The position numbers and the translations under genes were made by a program. A stretch of DNA of 64,000 nt. Source: CAVRCT01 sp963719645. Lineage in GTDB: Bacteria > Pseudomonadota > Gammaproteobacteria > DSM-16500. The stretch's first letter is position 1, and each line of letters begins with the position of its first letter. The stretch spans positions 1 through 64,000 of the forward strand of contig CAVRCT010000007.1 of NCBI GenBank assembly GCA_963719645.1. The letters run 5' to 3'. The notes below the pieces were generated by a model that saw only the letters and a list, made by a program, of their open reading frames with translations, had not been told where the DNA came from and did not search any database. Positions 38,344 to 47,127 of the stretch are shown piece by piece.

Positions 38344-40209
38344 ATGAAAAAATTATTAAAAGGGTTGGGTGCTATTTTGGCAGCATTGGTGCTATTGATT
38401 GTCCTGGCACTGGTGTTATTAGTGACATGCGTCAGCCCCAATCGATTAAAACCTATTTTGACGACCCAGGTCATGAAAGCCACCGGTCGTGTATTGACCA
38501 TCGATGGGAATCTTTCTTGGTCATTTTTCCCTTATTTTGGGGTGAAAGTGGAGCATATGGCGTTAGGTAATCCAGATCAATTTAAGCAAAAAACCTTTGC
38601 GGAAATTGAAAATACCACCGTCGGCGTCAAAGTATTGCCCTTATTACACGGACAAATTGAATCGAATGGCGTTGTCATTCATGGCATGACATTAAATTTA
38701 ATTAAAAATGCGGCAGGCCAAATGAATTGGAATTTCCAATCTGCTTCCGGTCAAAAAACAATGTCCACTCTCACGCATGAATCGGGTAAAACCACAGGCA
38801 GTGTCATCATGGGTTTAGCGGTTTCTGCCTTTGATATTACGGATTCAACCATTCATTATGTTGACGAACAACAAAACAAGAAAGCGGATGTGACCGATTT
38901 CGAGTTACACGCCAAAAATATTAATTTGATGGAATTATTTCCAGTCACCAGTGAATTTAATTTTGCTGCAACCAATCCCGCGCTCTCTGGCCACGTGACA
39001 TTATCCGGTGAAGCGGCGCTGAATTTAGTCGCTCAAGTTTATTCTTTCCGCAATGCAGAATTGGCAGCACAACTGACTCAAGCGGGCAAAAAAATTCAAT
39101 TTAATTTTACCGGCGATATTTTGGCAGACTTGAATCAACAAACCATCGAGTGGAATCGGTTTAAAGGTCAAATCGAAAATATTTCATTAGTGGGTCAAAT
39201 TGGCGTGACGCAACTTAAAACCGCGCCGGTCGCAACGGGGCAAATGAAAATTTTGCCGTTTGATTTAAAGCAAACATTTACGGCAATGGGTCAACCGGCT
39301 GCAGAGTTGCAAACGGCAAAAGATGTGTCAGGCACATTGACGTTTTCTGCTAGTGCTAAAAATGTGGATGTCCAAAGCAATTTAAAAATTGATACCTTGC
39401 AAGCGGCAAAACTCACGATGAAAAATTTTATCGTGACAGCGCATTTGCAAAATGGAACGTTGAATTTGGCACCGTTTACCGCAGCTTTGTATCAAGGTAA
39501 GTTAGAGGGTCAAGCAAGCGTTAACTTAAATGCAGCCACGCTGCCTGCTGATTTACACTTAAATTTAAGCAATATTCAGGCGGGTCCTCTGCTGCAAGAT
39601 TTAGGCGGCAGCCAACAAAAATTGCAACTTGAAGGTGTCGGTAATTTAACTTTGAATGTAACGACTGCGTTGTCCGATCCGAATGCAGTGACGCGCAATT
39701 TAAATGGTTCCGGTAATTTTAATTTTAATAATGGTGCGGTTGTGGGTGTCGATTTGGGTTATCTGGTCGATACAGCGTATGCGCTGGCGAAACAAAAATC
39801 ACCGACGGCAACAAATAATAATCGCACTAATTTTGGCAATTTAACCGGTACGATGGTGATTCACAGTGGTGTATTAAGTAATAACGATTTGGCGTCGGAT
39901 TCCCCGCGGTTTCTGACCAAAGGACAGGGCACTATTGATTTAGTCAATCAACGCATTGATTATCATTTGCAGACCGCTGTTAAACAACGAACGGGTCAAG
40001 ATGATTTAAACAATGCCTATGGCACGACTATTCCCGTGGATATTTCCGGCAATCTTTCTGATCCGAGTATTAAATTAGATTCGCGTGCATTGGTCAAAGC
40101 GATTGTGCAGCAACAAGTTGAGAAAGAAAAAAATAAATTACAAGATCAAGTCAAACAGAAGCTCAATGAAAAAGGCGGCGAATTATTGAAAGGATTGTTA
40201 AATCGATAA
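38344..40209 (+). CDS. AsmA-family protein
   Basis: 621 residues from ATG 38344 after GAGGAAGG; the frame extends upstream only through the tRNA. An N-terminal membrane anchor (GAILAALVLLIVLALVLLVT) is followed by an AsmA domain (LTTQVMKATGRVLTIDGNLS-like) and repeated beta-strand modules to a C-terminal AsmA-like domain (GNFNFNNGAVVGVDLGYLVD). AsmA proteins are periplasmic bridge-like proteins proposed to move phospholipids to the outer membrane. The tail is Lys/Gln-rich. xthA follows one base after its stop. Confidence 0.9.
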   Translation: MKKLLKGLGAILAALVLLIVLALVLLVTCVSPNRLKPILTTQVMKATGRVLTIDGNLSWSFFPYFGVKVEHMALGNPDQFKQKTFAEIENTTVGVKVLPLLHGQIESNGVVIHGMTLNLIKNAAGQMNWNFQSASGQKTMSTLTHESGKTTGSVIMGLAVSAFDITDSTIHYVDEQQNKKADVTDFELHAKNINLMELFPVTSEFNFAATNPALSGHVTLSGEAALNLVAQVYSFRNAELAAQLTQAGKKIQFNFTGDILADLNQQTIEWNRFKGQIENISLVGQIGVTQLKTAPVATGQMKILPFDLKQTFTAMGQPAAELQTAKDVSGTLTFSASAKNVDVQSNLKIDTLQAAKLTMKNFIVTAHLQNGTLNLAPFTAALYQGKLEGQASVNLNAATLPADLHLNLSNIQAGPLLQDLGGSQQKLQLEGVGNLTLNVTTALSDPNAVTRNLNGSGNFNFNNGAVVGVDLGYLVDTAYALAKQKSPTATNNNRTNFGNLTGTMVIHSGVLSNNDLASDSPRFLTKGQGTIDLVNQRIDYHLQTAVKQRTGQDDLNNAYGTTIPVDISGNLSDPSIKLDSRALVKAIVQQQVEKEKNKLQDQVKQKLNEKGGELLKGLLNR

Positions 40210-40210
40210 T

Positions 40211-40981
40211 ATGAAAATCATCTCTCTTAATTTAAATGGTATCCGCTCTGCTGCTCGCAAAGGTTTTTTTACGTGGCTTGAGACACAACAGGCTGACATT
40301 ATTTGTCTGCAAGAATTGAGAGCGCAGCAAGCGGAGTTATCCGATAAAATTTTTTCGCCAGAAGGCTACCAAGGTTATTTCCATTTTGCCGACAAAAAAG
40401 GCTATAGCGGTGTCGGCATTTATTCTCGCTTACCGGCGAAACTCTCGATGACCGGGTTGGGTTGGACAGAAGCCGATCAGGAAGGCCGTTATGTGGAAAT
40501 CGAGTTGGGTAAACTCCGTGTGGCTTCTCTTTATTTACCGTCGGGTACGAGTGGCGAAGCACGCCAAGCGGTTAAATTTGATTTCTTAAAGCGTTATGCG
40601 GTTCATTTACAACAAATGAAGCAGTTAGGGTGCGAAGCCATTATCTGTGGTGATTGGAATATTGCTCATCGGCAAATCGATTTAAAGAATTGGCGAGGCA
40701 ATCAAAAAAATTCCGGTTTTTTACCCGAAGAGCGCGCGTGGATGGATGAATTATTTGGCGGAATGGGCTTCATCGATGCATTTCGCCTGATTAATCAAGA
40801 ACCTGATCAATATACTTGGTGGTCTAATCGGGGCCAAGCCTGGGCAAAAAACGTGGGTTGGCGGATTGATTACCAAGTTATTACCCCAGGGTTAAAGGAT
40901 AAAGTCAAAACAGTGTCCATTTATAAAACAGAACGCTTTTCAGACCATGCGCCTTTAATCATTGATTATGATATGATTTAA
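40211..40981 (+). CDS. xthA: Exodeoxyribonuclease III
   Basis: 256 residues. Motifs of the exonuclease-endonuclease-phosphatase fold: MKIISLNLNGIRSAARKGF, DIICLQELRAQ (metal-binding Glu), CGDWNIAHRQIDLKNWRGN, YTWWSNRGQAW, GWRIDYQVITPGL and the final SDHAPLIIDY. It is an apurinic/apyrimidinic endonuclease for base-excision repair. It shares the transcript with the asmA-like gene. Confidence 0.95.
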   Translation: MKIISLNLNGIRSAARKGFFTWLETQQADIICLQELRAQQAELSDKIFSPEGYQGYFHFADKKGYSGVGIYSRLPAKLSMTGLGWTEADQEGRYVEIELGKLRVASLYLPSGTSGEARQAVKFDFLKRYAVHLQQMKQLGCEAIICGDWNIAHRQIDLKNWRGNQKNSGFLPEERAWMDELFGGMGFIDAFRLINQEPDQYTWWSNRGQAWAKNVGWRIDYQVITPGLKDKVKTVSIYKTERFSDHAPLIIDYDMI

Positions 40982-40994
40982 CCTATTAAGAATT

Positions 40995-41009
40995 CCTTAA
41001 GTTTTAAGG
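40995..41009. promoter_or_regulatory. CCTTAA-N3-TTAAGG palindrome before the unknown operon
   Basis: A perfect 6-bp inverted repeat in the 71-base gap between xthA and the four-gene unknown operon, 43 bases before the first start. It could be an operator. The TTAA half-sites recall the PmrA box of Legionella and Coxiella, but the arrangement is inverted rather than the direct repeat known there. Confidence 0.35.
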
Positions 41010-41052
41010 ATTAAACTAATAAATATAGAAAAAGATTTCAAGGGTGCATAGG

Positions 41053-41331
41053 ATGGAAACTTCAGAAAACTATATCATTGCTGAAGGACCTGAAGGACTC
41101 AGGCAGGTACTAGAAGAATTATTTGTCAAAGCCTCGTCTGATCCTGTTTTTGCTACCCAAGAACATTTAGTGTGTTATCAACTCGGATCACAAAAATCAC
41201 TGATCAAAGTGGATGCCACACAAGAACCGTTTCTGATTTGGCATTACGATTTAATGGGTAGGCCAGCAACAGTTGCGGTAAAAGATGTCATCAAACAGTT
41301 TTTATTTGAAAAATGGCAAGTCACGGACTAA
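41053..41331 (+). CDS. Unknown small protein, 92 residues
   Basis: Not recognised. ATG 41053 follows AAGGG by a normal distance; a GTG at 41044 is less likely. Small, acidic, soluble (GPEGLRQVLEELFVKASSDP, WHYDLMGRPATVAVKDVIKQ). First gene of a tight four-gene operon ending in the PPM-like gene. Its size and acidity would suit a chaperone or adaptor, with no direct evidence. Confidence 0.65.
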   Translation: METSENYIIAEGPEGLRQVLEELFVKASSDPVFATQEHLVCYQLGSQKSLIKVDATQEPFLIWHYDLMGRPATVAVKDVIKQFLFEKWQVTD

Positions 41332-41342
41332 CGGAGATTACA

Positions 41343-41723
41343 ATGGGTGCTCACTTTATAGATGTTTCAGGTACTAATCGACTAGCGCTGGATCTAGGAA
41401 AAGCAGTTGATGCGCAATTTGATGCGCCGCCAAGTGTTTCTTTGAAAGGCGCGAGTGACGTTATTCATTTAGCCGAAAGAAAAAGAGCGCTTGCAAATAC
41501 CACTGAGCCAAATGTTGGCGAAAAATTACAGCAAGCCCTGCCTGAAACAAAAACTAAGACAGCAACAGCGAAAGTGCAGTCCGTATTAGTGAAACACGGC
41601 TTATTTGCTCAAAATGAATCGGCACAAAAAGCAGCTGCAGTCATGGAAAAAGTGTTACAAGAACGACTCCTGCGAGAAAAAATGGAAGCAGAAATGCGAC
41701 GCAGAAAATCACCGAAGTCTTAA
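41343..41723 (+). CDS. Unknown protein, 126 residues
   Basis: Not recognised. Start at ATG 41343 after GGAG; the frame is open further upstream but overlaps the preceding gene. Sequence is Ala/Lys/Glu-rich with a helical, basic C-terminus (VMEKVLQERLLREKMEAEMR). No membrane segment or signal. It lies 11 bases after gene one and 19 before gene three of the operon. Confidence 0.65.
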   Translation: MGAHFIDVSGTNRLALDLGKAVDAQFDAPPSVSLKGASDVIHLAERKRALANTTEPNVGEKLQQALPETKTKTATAKVQSVLVKHGLFAQNESAQKAAAVMEKVLQERLLREKMEAEMRRRKSPKS

Positions 41724-41742
41724 CTAACTGAGAAGTCATTAT

Positions 41743-42813
41743 ATGATAGATCATCGCTCAAAAAATAATAAATCAGCCACGCTAGCCATGCGTGTTTGGC
41801 TTGGCAAAAAATTTCCGCAACAAGATAGCAAGCTAGAGAGCAAACAAGACGATGGACTATCTATGCTGCTAGACGCTATCGTTGCAGGTGGGGATTTAGA
41901 TTTAATCGAATTATTCGGTTCGAATGAGGCTGAGTATGATGCGCTTCTTAAGTTAGATAATGAACGTGGGCGATTATTCAAAGAAATTTGCCAAGCGTAT
42001 GAAACCAACCAGTTCAATTCGCAAAAAAATTATATTGCAACTATCCAGCGGATTAAAGCCGAAGATCAACAATATCGTGATCGTGCGAGGACTCAGTCTC
42101 AGCCTTCTGCATCGAATGATTTACCACGTGACAGCAAGCGCTCACCTAGACAATCGAGTTCTCTCTTTGCTAACGACTCAAAAAGTTCGCCTGCAACTCC
42201 TGTTGTGGTGATGCAAGCGAAAAAATCTTTCACAATAGAACGAATTAATTTTTTGATGCCGCGCACGTTATCCGCTATTCAAGCAGATTTAACCAAACGA
42301 CAAACGATTATTGCAGCCAATGCAGTAGAATTAGAAAAAGGCAAGTTAACAGAAATTAAGTATGACCACCTTGCATTAGATCTCATTATGGATAAAGCAA
42401 ATCTTATCCAGGCGTCAGCGGATAAAAAAAGCGATCCACAAAGTGACGGCAGTCCTAATACACAAGGCTTGCTTACTTCAGTGACGAAAAGTATTGATGA
42501 TCTGGTACAGCAAAGCCAAACCGCTGTAAAAATCGCGCAAACGATAAAGTCTACTCAACAACCCGCTCAAGATGAACAAGGCGCTGCTCAGGTAAACTCA
42601 AACAACGAGCAACCTAAAAAATCAGGCGGCATGACACTTTTCTCTAAATACGTACCTGAGTTGTTAGCTTATTCCTCCAAGTCCGCTGAACTGGCTAACG
42701 AAACAGACTATGACAAATACGCACGCATTTTGCAAAATCTAGAGCTTGTCGCTTATCAGGAAGAGCAGCAACAAATTAAAACAGATTGGGAGTTCGCTTC
42801 AAAATTACGCTAG
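41743..42813 (+). CDS. Unknown protein, 356 residues, partly disordered
   Basis: Not recognised. A folded-looking N-terminal part (DDGLSMLLDAIVAGGDLDLI, LLKLDNERGRLFKEICQAYE) is followed by a Ser/Pro/Arg-rich linker (residues about 115-160), a helical stretch (LSAIQADLTKRQTIIAANAV), a Gln-rich low-complexity part and a helical C-terminus. Third gene of the operon; eight bases separate it from the PPM-like gene. No signal peptide. Confidence 0.7.
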   Translation: MIDHRSKNNKSATLAMRVWLGKKFPQQDSKLESKQDDGLSMLLDAIVAGGDLDLIELFGSNEAEYDALLKLDNERGRLFKEICQAYETNQFNSQKNYIATIQRIKAEDQQYRDRARTQSQPSASNDLPRDSKRSPRQSSSLFANDSKSSPATPVVVMQAKKSFTIERINFLMPRTLSAIQADLTKRQTIIAANAVELEKGKLTEIKYDHLALDLIMDKANLIQASADKKSDPQSDGSPNTQGLLTSVTKSIDDLVQQSQTAVKIAQTIKSTQQPAQDEQGAAQVNSNNEQPKKSGGMTLFSKYVPELLAYSSKSAELANETDYDKYARILQNLELVAYQEEQQQIKTDWEFASKLR

Positions 42814-42821
42814 AGGTATTT

Positions 42822-44618
42822 ATGGCTAGAAGCGGATCACCCAGTATATTTCAGTCAGCTGTTGAATCAAAAACAACGTCATTCCCTAATTTCCCCGGTA
42901 ACGTAACGATCGTCACTGGGGCGATTCCGATTTCACATAAAGAGCAATCGACAAGCGTCGAATTTATCCGTAGGAACCCTAAAGACGGTAAAAAGATAGC
43001 GTTTGAGCCTGCGGATGGAAAGGAGTCAGATCAAAAAGAAAAAGGAAGTAGTGAATTTTTAGTGTATGACTATGCTGAAGAATGCCATATGCCAGTTGGC
43101 ACACAATTAATGAGTGCATCGTCAGGCAGTTATTACGCAGTCAGTGGCCAAAAAAATGCGCCGAAAAAACTTCAAATTGATGATGCTCTTTCTCTAACGG
43201 CTTCTTGCCAATATCCGATTGCTATATTAGCAGATGGTGCATTTGATAATTGTGACCCGAAGCATGTCAAAGCACTTTGTCATGATGCGGATATTTTGCG
43301 GTTGGCGGAAAATTTTAGGCAAGAATTAACGGCTTTGTATCAAAAGGGCGATGTCAAAGCAGATGAGGTGCATAAGCGCGCACATGTTTTGATGCAAACT
43401 GTTTCCAAGCATTTGCAACAAGAAAAATATTGTATGCGCTCAGAAGAATATGAAAACGGCGTGACAAAAAAATATTATTCACAAATGACGTTCAATTTGG
43501 TTATTCCTTTTGTGGTTGAGTCAAACGGCGTCACGATTAGAAAAGTGGTTTGTTTCGGTTGTGGCAATGATGAGATTGGATTGTTTTCTACGAACGATAA
43601 GAAGTCATATCAATTTACACCTTTAAAAGAAAAGCAAAGTTATAAGCGAACAAAACAAGCTGACAAAAAATACAAGTGGGAGTTGTTGCCGCCCAATGAA
43701 TCAAAAGATGAATCACTCGATAAAATTTTTATTCCTGGTATAGAAGAACAAAAAGCTCAGCAAGAACTGGAAGCGTTGATGCCAGTAAAAATAGCTGATT
43801 TTAAAGAAGGCGATATCATATTTGGTGTGACAGATTGTTTGCTTAATGTGTTTAATAAGCGAAATGAGCTAGTGGATGTCATTCATGATACGTTAACTCA
43901 TAAAAAAGCAAGTTTAACAGAATTGGAAATTGCCGCTTTAGAAAAAATGCAAAATGATCTTAAAGATGAACAAAAAAATCTTAATTTGGAAACAGTGCAG
44001 CAATGGTGTGTTTATCCCGCCTTTAAAGAAAAATTTGAAACTATCTATCGATCGATGCTAGATAAATATACGCAACTCTTTCAAATGGGAGTGGTGCCTT
44101 ATTTTTATTTGGGCGATGATATAGCCTCTTTTACGATGATGTTAGATAAAGCAAAAACAAACGAATTTTGCTGGCATGCAGCTGCTACCCATCCAGAGAT
44201 GTGGCTTAAACTCATTGGCGATGATGCGTATTGGAAAACAAAAAAGGCTTCTTTGTTTGATCGCGCATCGCTGTCGTTGATCAAAACATTACAAGCTAAA
44301 GTGACGAGTGGTAAGCCTCTGTTGGAGATTATTTGGGGGCGTCTGGGTCATTGGGTTTCGCATGATATTAGAAATGTAAAAGCATTTGAAAAAAATGCTG
44401 CGCTCAGTAACCTGATAGAAATTGCAAGTGCAATAAACAATGTGGGTGCAGTTGATCCGCAAGTACATACTCTAAAGGCATTTCATGATTTATATGCCGA
44501 TTGGCATCAATTCCATCAGAAAAATAAAAAGAGCCAGCTTGACCTTGATATTGTTTATGTTGATCCCGGTATTAAATCACCTACTCTGTCACTCACAGCG
44601 GCTCGAAAATTCACATAA
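42822..44618 (+). CDS. PPM/PP2C-like phosphatase domain protein (putative)
   Basis: 598 residues from ATG 42822 (AGAGG upstream); a TTG 36 bases earlier lies in the previous gene. The order of short motifs resembles PPM (PP2C) phosphatases: PIAILADGAFDN (residues 132-143, like the first metal-binding DG motif), TFNLVIPFVV then VVCFGCGNDEIGLFS (223-256, like the GDSR strand), FKEGDIIFGVTDCLLNVF (327-344, like GD..L.SDGL) and YLGDDIASFTMML (429-441, like the final DD/DN motif). Three metal-type Asp are kept (138, 338, 432/433), with variant neighbours. A helical region of 155 residues follows. Last gene of the operon. The assignment is by eye; it could be a degenerate or non-phosphatase relative. 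Confidence 0.6.
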   Translation: MARSGSPSIFQSAVESKTTSFPNFPGNVTIVTGAIPISHKEQSTSVEFIRRNPKDGKKIAFEPADGKESDQKEKGSSEFLVYDYAEECHMPVGTQLMSASSGSYYAVSGQKNAPKKLQIDDALSLTASCQYPIAILADGAFDNCDPKHVKALCHDADILRLAENFRQELTALYQKGDVKADEVHKRAHVLMQTVSKHLQQEKYCMRSEEYENGVTKKYYSQMTFNLVIPFVVESNGVTIRKVVCFGCGNDEIGLFSTNDKKSYQFTPLKEKQSYKRTKQADKKYKWELLPPNESKDESLDKIFIPGIEEQKAQQELEALMPVKIADFKEGDIIFGVTDCLLNVFNKRNELVDVIHDTLTHKKASLTELEIAALEKMQNDLKDEQKNLNLETVQQWCVYPAFKEKFETIYRSMLDKYTQLFQMGVVPYFYLGDDIASFTMMLDKAKTNEFCWHAAATHPEMWLKLIGDDAYWKTKKASLFDRASLSLIKTLQAKVTSGKPLLEIIWGRLGHWVSHDIRNVKAFEKNAALSNLIEIASAINNVGAVDPQVHTLKAFHDLYADWHQFHQKNKKSQLDLDIVYVDPGIKSPTLSLTAARKFT

Positions 44619-44639
44619 AGCATAGCTTGAGAGGCGCTT

Positions 44640-44759
44640 CAGAGAGAGTTGTCATCTTGAGTGCTTAAGAAAGAGCTGCCATCCTGAGTGCTTAAGAGAG
44701 AGCTGTTAGCGTGAGTGCTTAAGAAAGGGCTGTCATCCTGAGTGCTTTTTGCTCCGAAG
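44640..44759. repeat. Family D left arm (D4)
   Basis: About four tandem units (GTCATCTTGAGTGCTTAAG, CTGCCATCCTGAGTGCTT, and so on), ending at TTTTTGCTCCGAAG, where family F takes over. A small piece of the opposite arm (CTTAAGCACTCACGCTGACA) appears at 45148-45176, just before the rph stop, so F2 occupies the place of the D centre. Confidence 0.85.
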
Positions 44760-45147
44760 CAACTGTCTTGAAAATTTTATAGCAGTTATCTGCTTCGAGA
44801 AGTCTCTCCCTTTGAAAAAGGGAGGTCAGGAGGCAATGGCACTAGCTTAAGAACTGTCGTCCCGGAATTTAGTAGCTCTTAACGAGCGCCTTTTGCTCGT
44901 TTAGAGCTACTTAATGTCCGGGATCCATCTTCAATTTATCGCCCTCTTGCTTTTAACTTATATGCTTTAAGCAAAATGGATCCCGGACATTAACTGGCGC
45001 TAAATTCGCAAAAAGCGCTCATTAAGCGCCAGTAAATTCCGGGACGACAGTTCTTAAGCTAGTGTCATTGAGGTCAGGAGGGATTTTTATAAAATTTAAT
45101 TTTTTTACAAATCCCCCTCAATCCCCCTTTTTCAAAGGGGGAAGCCC
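44760..45147. repeat. Family F repeat, copy F2, interrupted by C3
   Basis: Same sequence as F1 (CAACTGTCTTGAAAATTTTA to AAAGGGGGAAGCCC) but broken at GGTCAGGAGG, where C3 is inserted, rather than at CTCAATCCC. It fills the 564-base gap between the PPM-like gene and rph together with D4 and C3. Confidence 0.88.
44834..45070. mobile_element. Family C element, copy C3, inserted in F2
   Basis: Ends CAATGGCACTAGCTTAAG and complement with one mismatch (AGTGTCATTG). The 11 bases AGGTCAGGAGG occur immediately on both sides, and copy F1 shows the same site unoccupied with a single AGGTCAGGAGG. No ORF. Confidence 0.92.
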
Positions 45148-45182
45148 TTTCTTAAGCACTCACGCTGACAGCTCTTACAAAA

Positions 45183-45914
45183 TCAACCATTCACACACTC
45201 AATGCCCAGCGCCTGTCTCTGCTTCGCAACCAACTTCCCAATCCCATCTTTCGCCAACGCCAACATCGAATCTAATTCCTGCTGCGAAAAAATATTTTTC
45301 TCCGCCGTGCCTTGAATTTCAATAAACCCATGATGTTCCGTCATCACCACATTCATATCCGTTTCTGCTTTGGAATCTTCAGAATAATCTAAATCCAAAA
45401 TAACATTGCCTTTATGTACGCCTACGGAGATAGAAGCAATCAATTGCTTGAATGGATTTTTTTTAATTTTACCGCGTTGGATTAAATGTTGAATGGCATC
45501 ATACAGTGCAACACAACCGCCGGTGATCGATGCCGTTCGAGTTCCGCCATCGGCTTGAATCACATCACAATCCACTGTAATAGTCACTTCACCCAATACA
45601 TCGAGATCTACGGCAGCACGTAACGAACGAGCGATTAACCGTTGAATTTCCTGCGTGCGTCCAGTTTGCTTACCTTTTGCCGCTTCACGCAACATGCGAT
45701 CATGCGTGGAGCGTGGCAACATGCCATATTCTGCGGTGATCCATCCTTTACCAGAGTCTTTCAAAAAAGGCGGTACACTGTTTGCAATGCTGGCGGTGCA
45801 AATGACGCGCGTGTCACCAAATTCGACTAACACAGAACCTTCTGCATGTTTGGTATAGCCACGGGTTAGACGGATTTCTCGTAATTCGTGATTGGCGCGA
45901 TGATTGGGACGCAT
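45183..45914 (-). CDS. rph: Ribonuclease PH
   Basis: 243 residues. Starts [20 protein letters not shown] and has [19 protein letters not shown], the active-site region [40 protein letters not shown] and [17 protein letters not shown]. RNase PH trims tRNA 3' ends by phosphorolysis. It is divergent from yicC, a common gammaproteobacterial pairing. Confidence 0.97.
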   Translation of the reverse strand: MRPNHRANHELREIRLTRGYTKHAEGSVLVEFGDTRVICTASIANSVPPFLKDSGKGWITAEYGMLPRSTHDRMLREAAKGKQTGRTQEIQRLIARSLRAAVDLDVLGEVTITVDCDVIQADGGTRTASITGGCVALYDAIQHLIQRGKIKKNPFKQLIASISVGVHKGNVILDLDYSEDSKAETDMNVVMTEHHGFIEIQGTAEKNIFSQQELDSMLALAKDGIGKLVAKQRQALGIECVNG

Positions 45915-46013
45915 AAAAATTCTCTTCTCTCAGTTATTCAGCGTAACATTATAGACTGATAATGTTGATATGATAATATGTTTGTTGTTACTCAATCACA
46001 AAATGGACAAAAT

Positions 46014-46880
46014 ATGATTCAGAGCATGACAGCGTTTGCGCGCACACAAGGACAGGGAACGTGGGGGAGTGCGGTATGTGAATTGCGCTCTATTAATCAT
46101 CGTTATCTTGAATTATTTGTCAGAATGCCAGACACGTTGCACGAATTAGAAAGTCCGATGCGCGAGCGCATTCGTCATTACATTCGACGCGGTAAAATTG
46201 AGTGTTACTTACGTTATCAACCAGGCGATGTCTCAGGCACTGCCATTACCATTAATACTCACCTTGCCCAAGAAATTTGTAAAGCAACCGATGTGGTTGC
46301 TCGCATGTTAACGCATGCCGCACCGGTCAATACGGTGGAAATTTTGCAATGGCCAGGTATTTTGCAAATCGCCGAATTGGATTTAGAAGCGATTCAAGAT
46401 CAAGTGATGGGGTTATTGGAAAAAGCATTACAAGAGTTAGTCGAAGCCCGTTTACGCGAAGGCGCCGAATTAAAACAATTATTCCTCCAACGTTTAGAAG
46501 GCATGAAAGCAGAGCTAGCCAAAGTTCGTCATCGATTACCCGAAATTTATAATCAACAAAGAGCGCGATTAATTGCGCGTTTTAAAGATGCCAAAGTGGA
46601 ATATGATTCGGGACGTTTCGAACAAGAATTAGTAATATTTGCGCAAAAAATCGATGTGTCGGAAGAATTGGAACGTTTGGATGCGCATATTTCTGAAGTG
46701 CGTCGGATATTAAAACAAGGCGGCGTGTGCGGCCGACGGTTAGATTTTTTAATGCAAGAATTAAATCGAGAAGCGAATACGCTCGGTGCTAAATCCGTCG
46801 ATGTTGATACGACCAGAGCATCGGTGGAATTAAAAGTATTGATCGAGCAAATTCGCGAGCAAGTGCAGAATGTTGAATAG
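46014..46880 (+). CDS. yicC: YicC-family endoribonuclease
   Basis: 288 residues from MIQSMTAFART, which matches the family start and length (E. coli YicC is 287); an ATG at 45978 would add 12 residues. Motifs: CELRSINHRYLELFVRMPD at the N-terminus, and the C-terminal half ending RRLDFLMQELNREANTLGAK, LKVLIEQIREQVQNVE. YicC proteins are endoribonucleases involved in RNA turnover, including of small RNAs. Divergent from rph. Confidence 0.93.
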   Translation: MIQSMTAFARTQGQGTWGSAVCELRSINHRYLELFVRMPDTLHELESPMRERIRHYIRRGKIECYLRYQPGDVSGTAITINTHLAQEICKATDVVARMLTHAAPVNTVEILQWPGILQIAELDLEAIQDQVMGLLEKALQELVEARLREGAELKQLFLQRLEGMKAELAKVRHRLPEIYNQQRARLIARFKDAKVEYDSGRFEQELVIFAQKIDVSEELERLDAHISEVRRILKQGGVCGRRLDFLMQELNREANTLGAKSVDVDTTRASVELKVLIEQIREQVQNVE

Positions 46881-46933
46881 CGAGAAGAAAATTTAATGAT
46901 ACGAATCCCTCTTGTTCCCTCCTTTTCAAAGGG

Positions 46934-47078
46934 CGTTGTTGCGTAATTCACGCGCCGTCATTGCGAGGAGCGTTTTTTGCGACGAAGCAATCCAGTTTTA
47001 GACTTAAGACTCAAAAACGGGATTGCTTCGTCGCGAAAAACGCTCCTCGCAATGACGGCGCGAGAATTACGCAACAAC
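46934..47078. repeat. Family A palindromic element, copy A2
   Basis: CGTTGTTGCGTAATTC to its complement, same arms as A1 with GTCATTGCGAGGAGCG. It splits a shorter B/F-like palindrome whose halves are CCTCCTTTTCAAAGG on the left and CCTTTGAGAAAAAGGAGG on the right. Between yicC and the end of icmX (convergent). Confidence 0.9.
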
Positions 47079-47127
47079 TCCTTTGAGAAAAAGGAGGTAT
47101 AAAATAAAGCAATGCCCCCAGCTACCA

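Noticed and set aside
45978..46013. An upstream ATG adding 12 residues to YicC
   Set aside because: The family starts at MIQSMTAFAR and neither start has a clear ribosome binding site, so the conserved start was kept.
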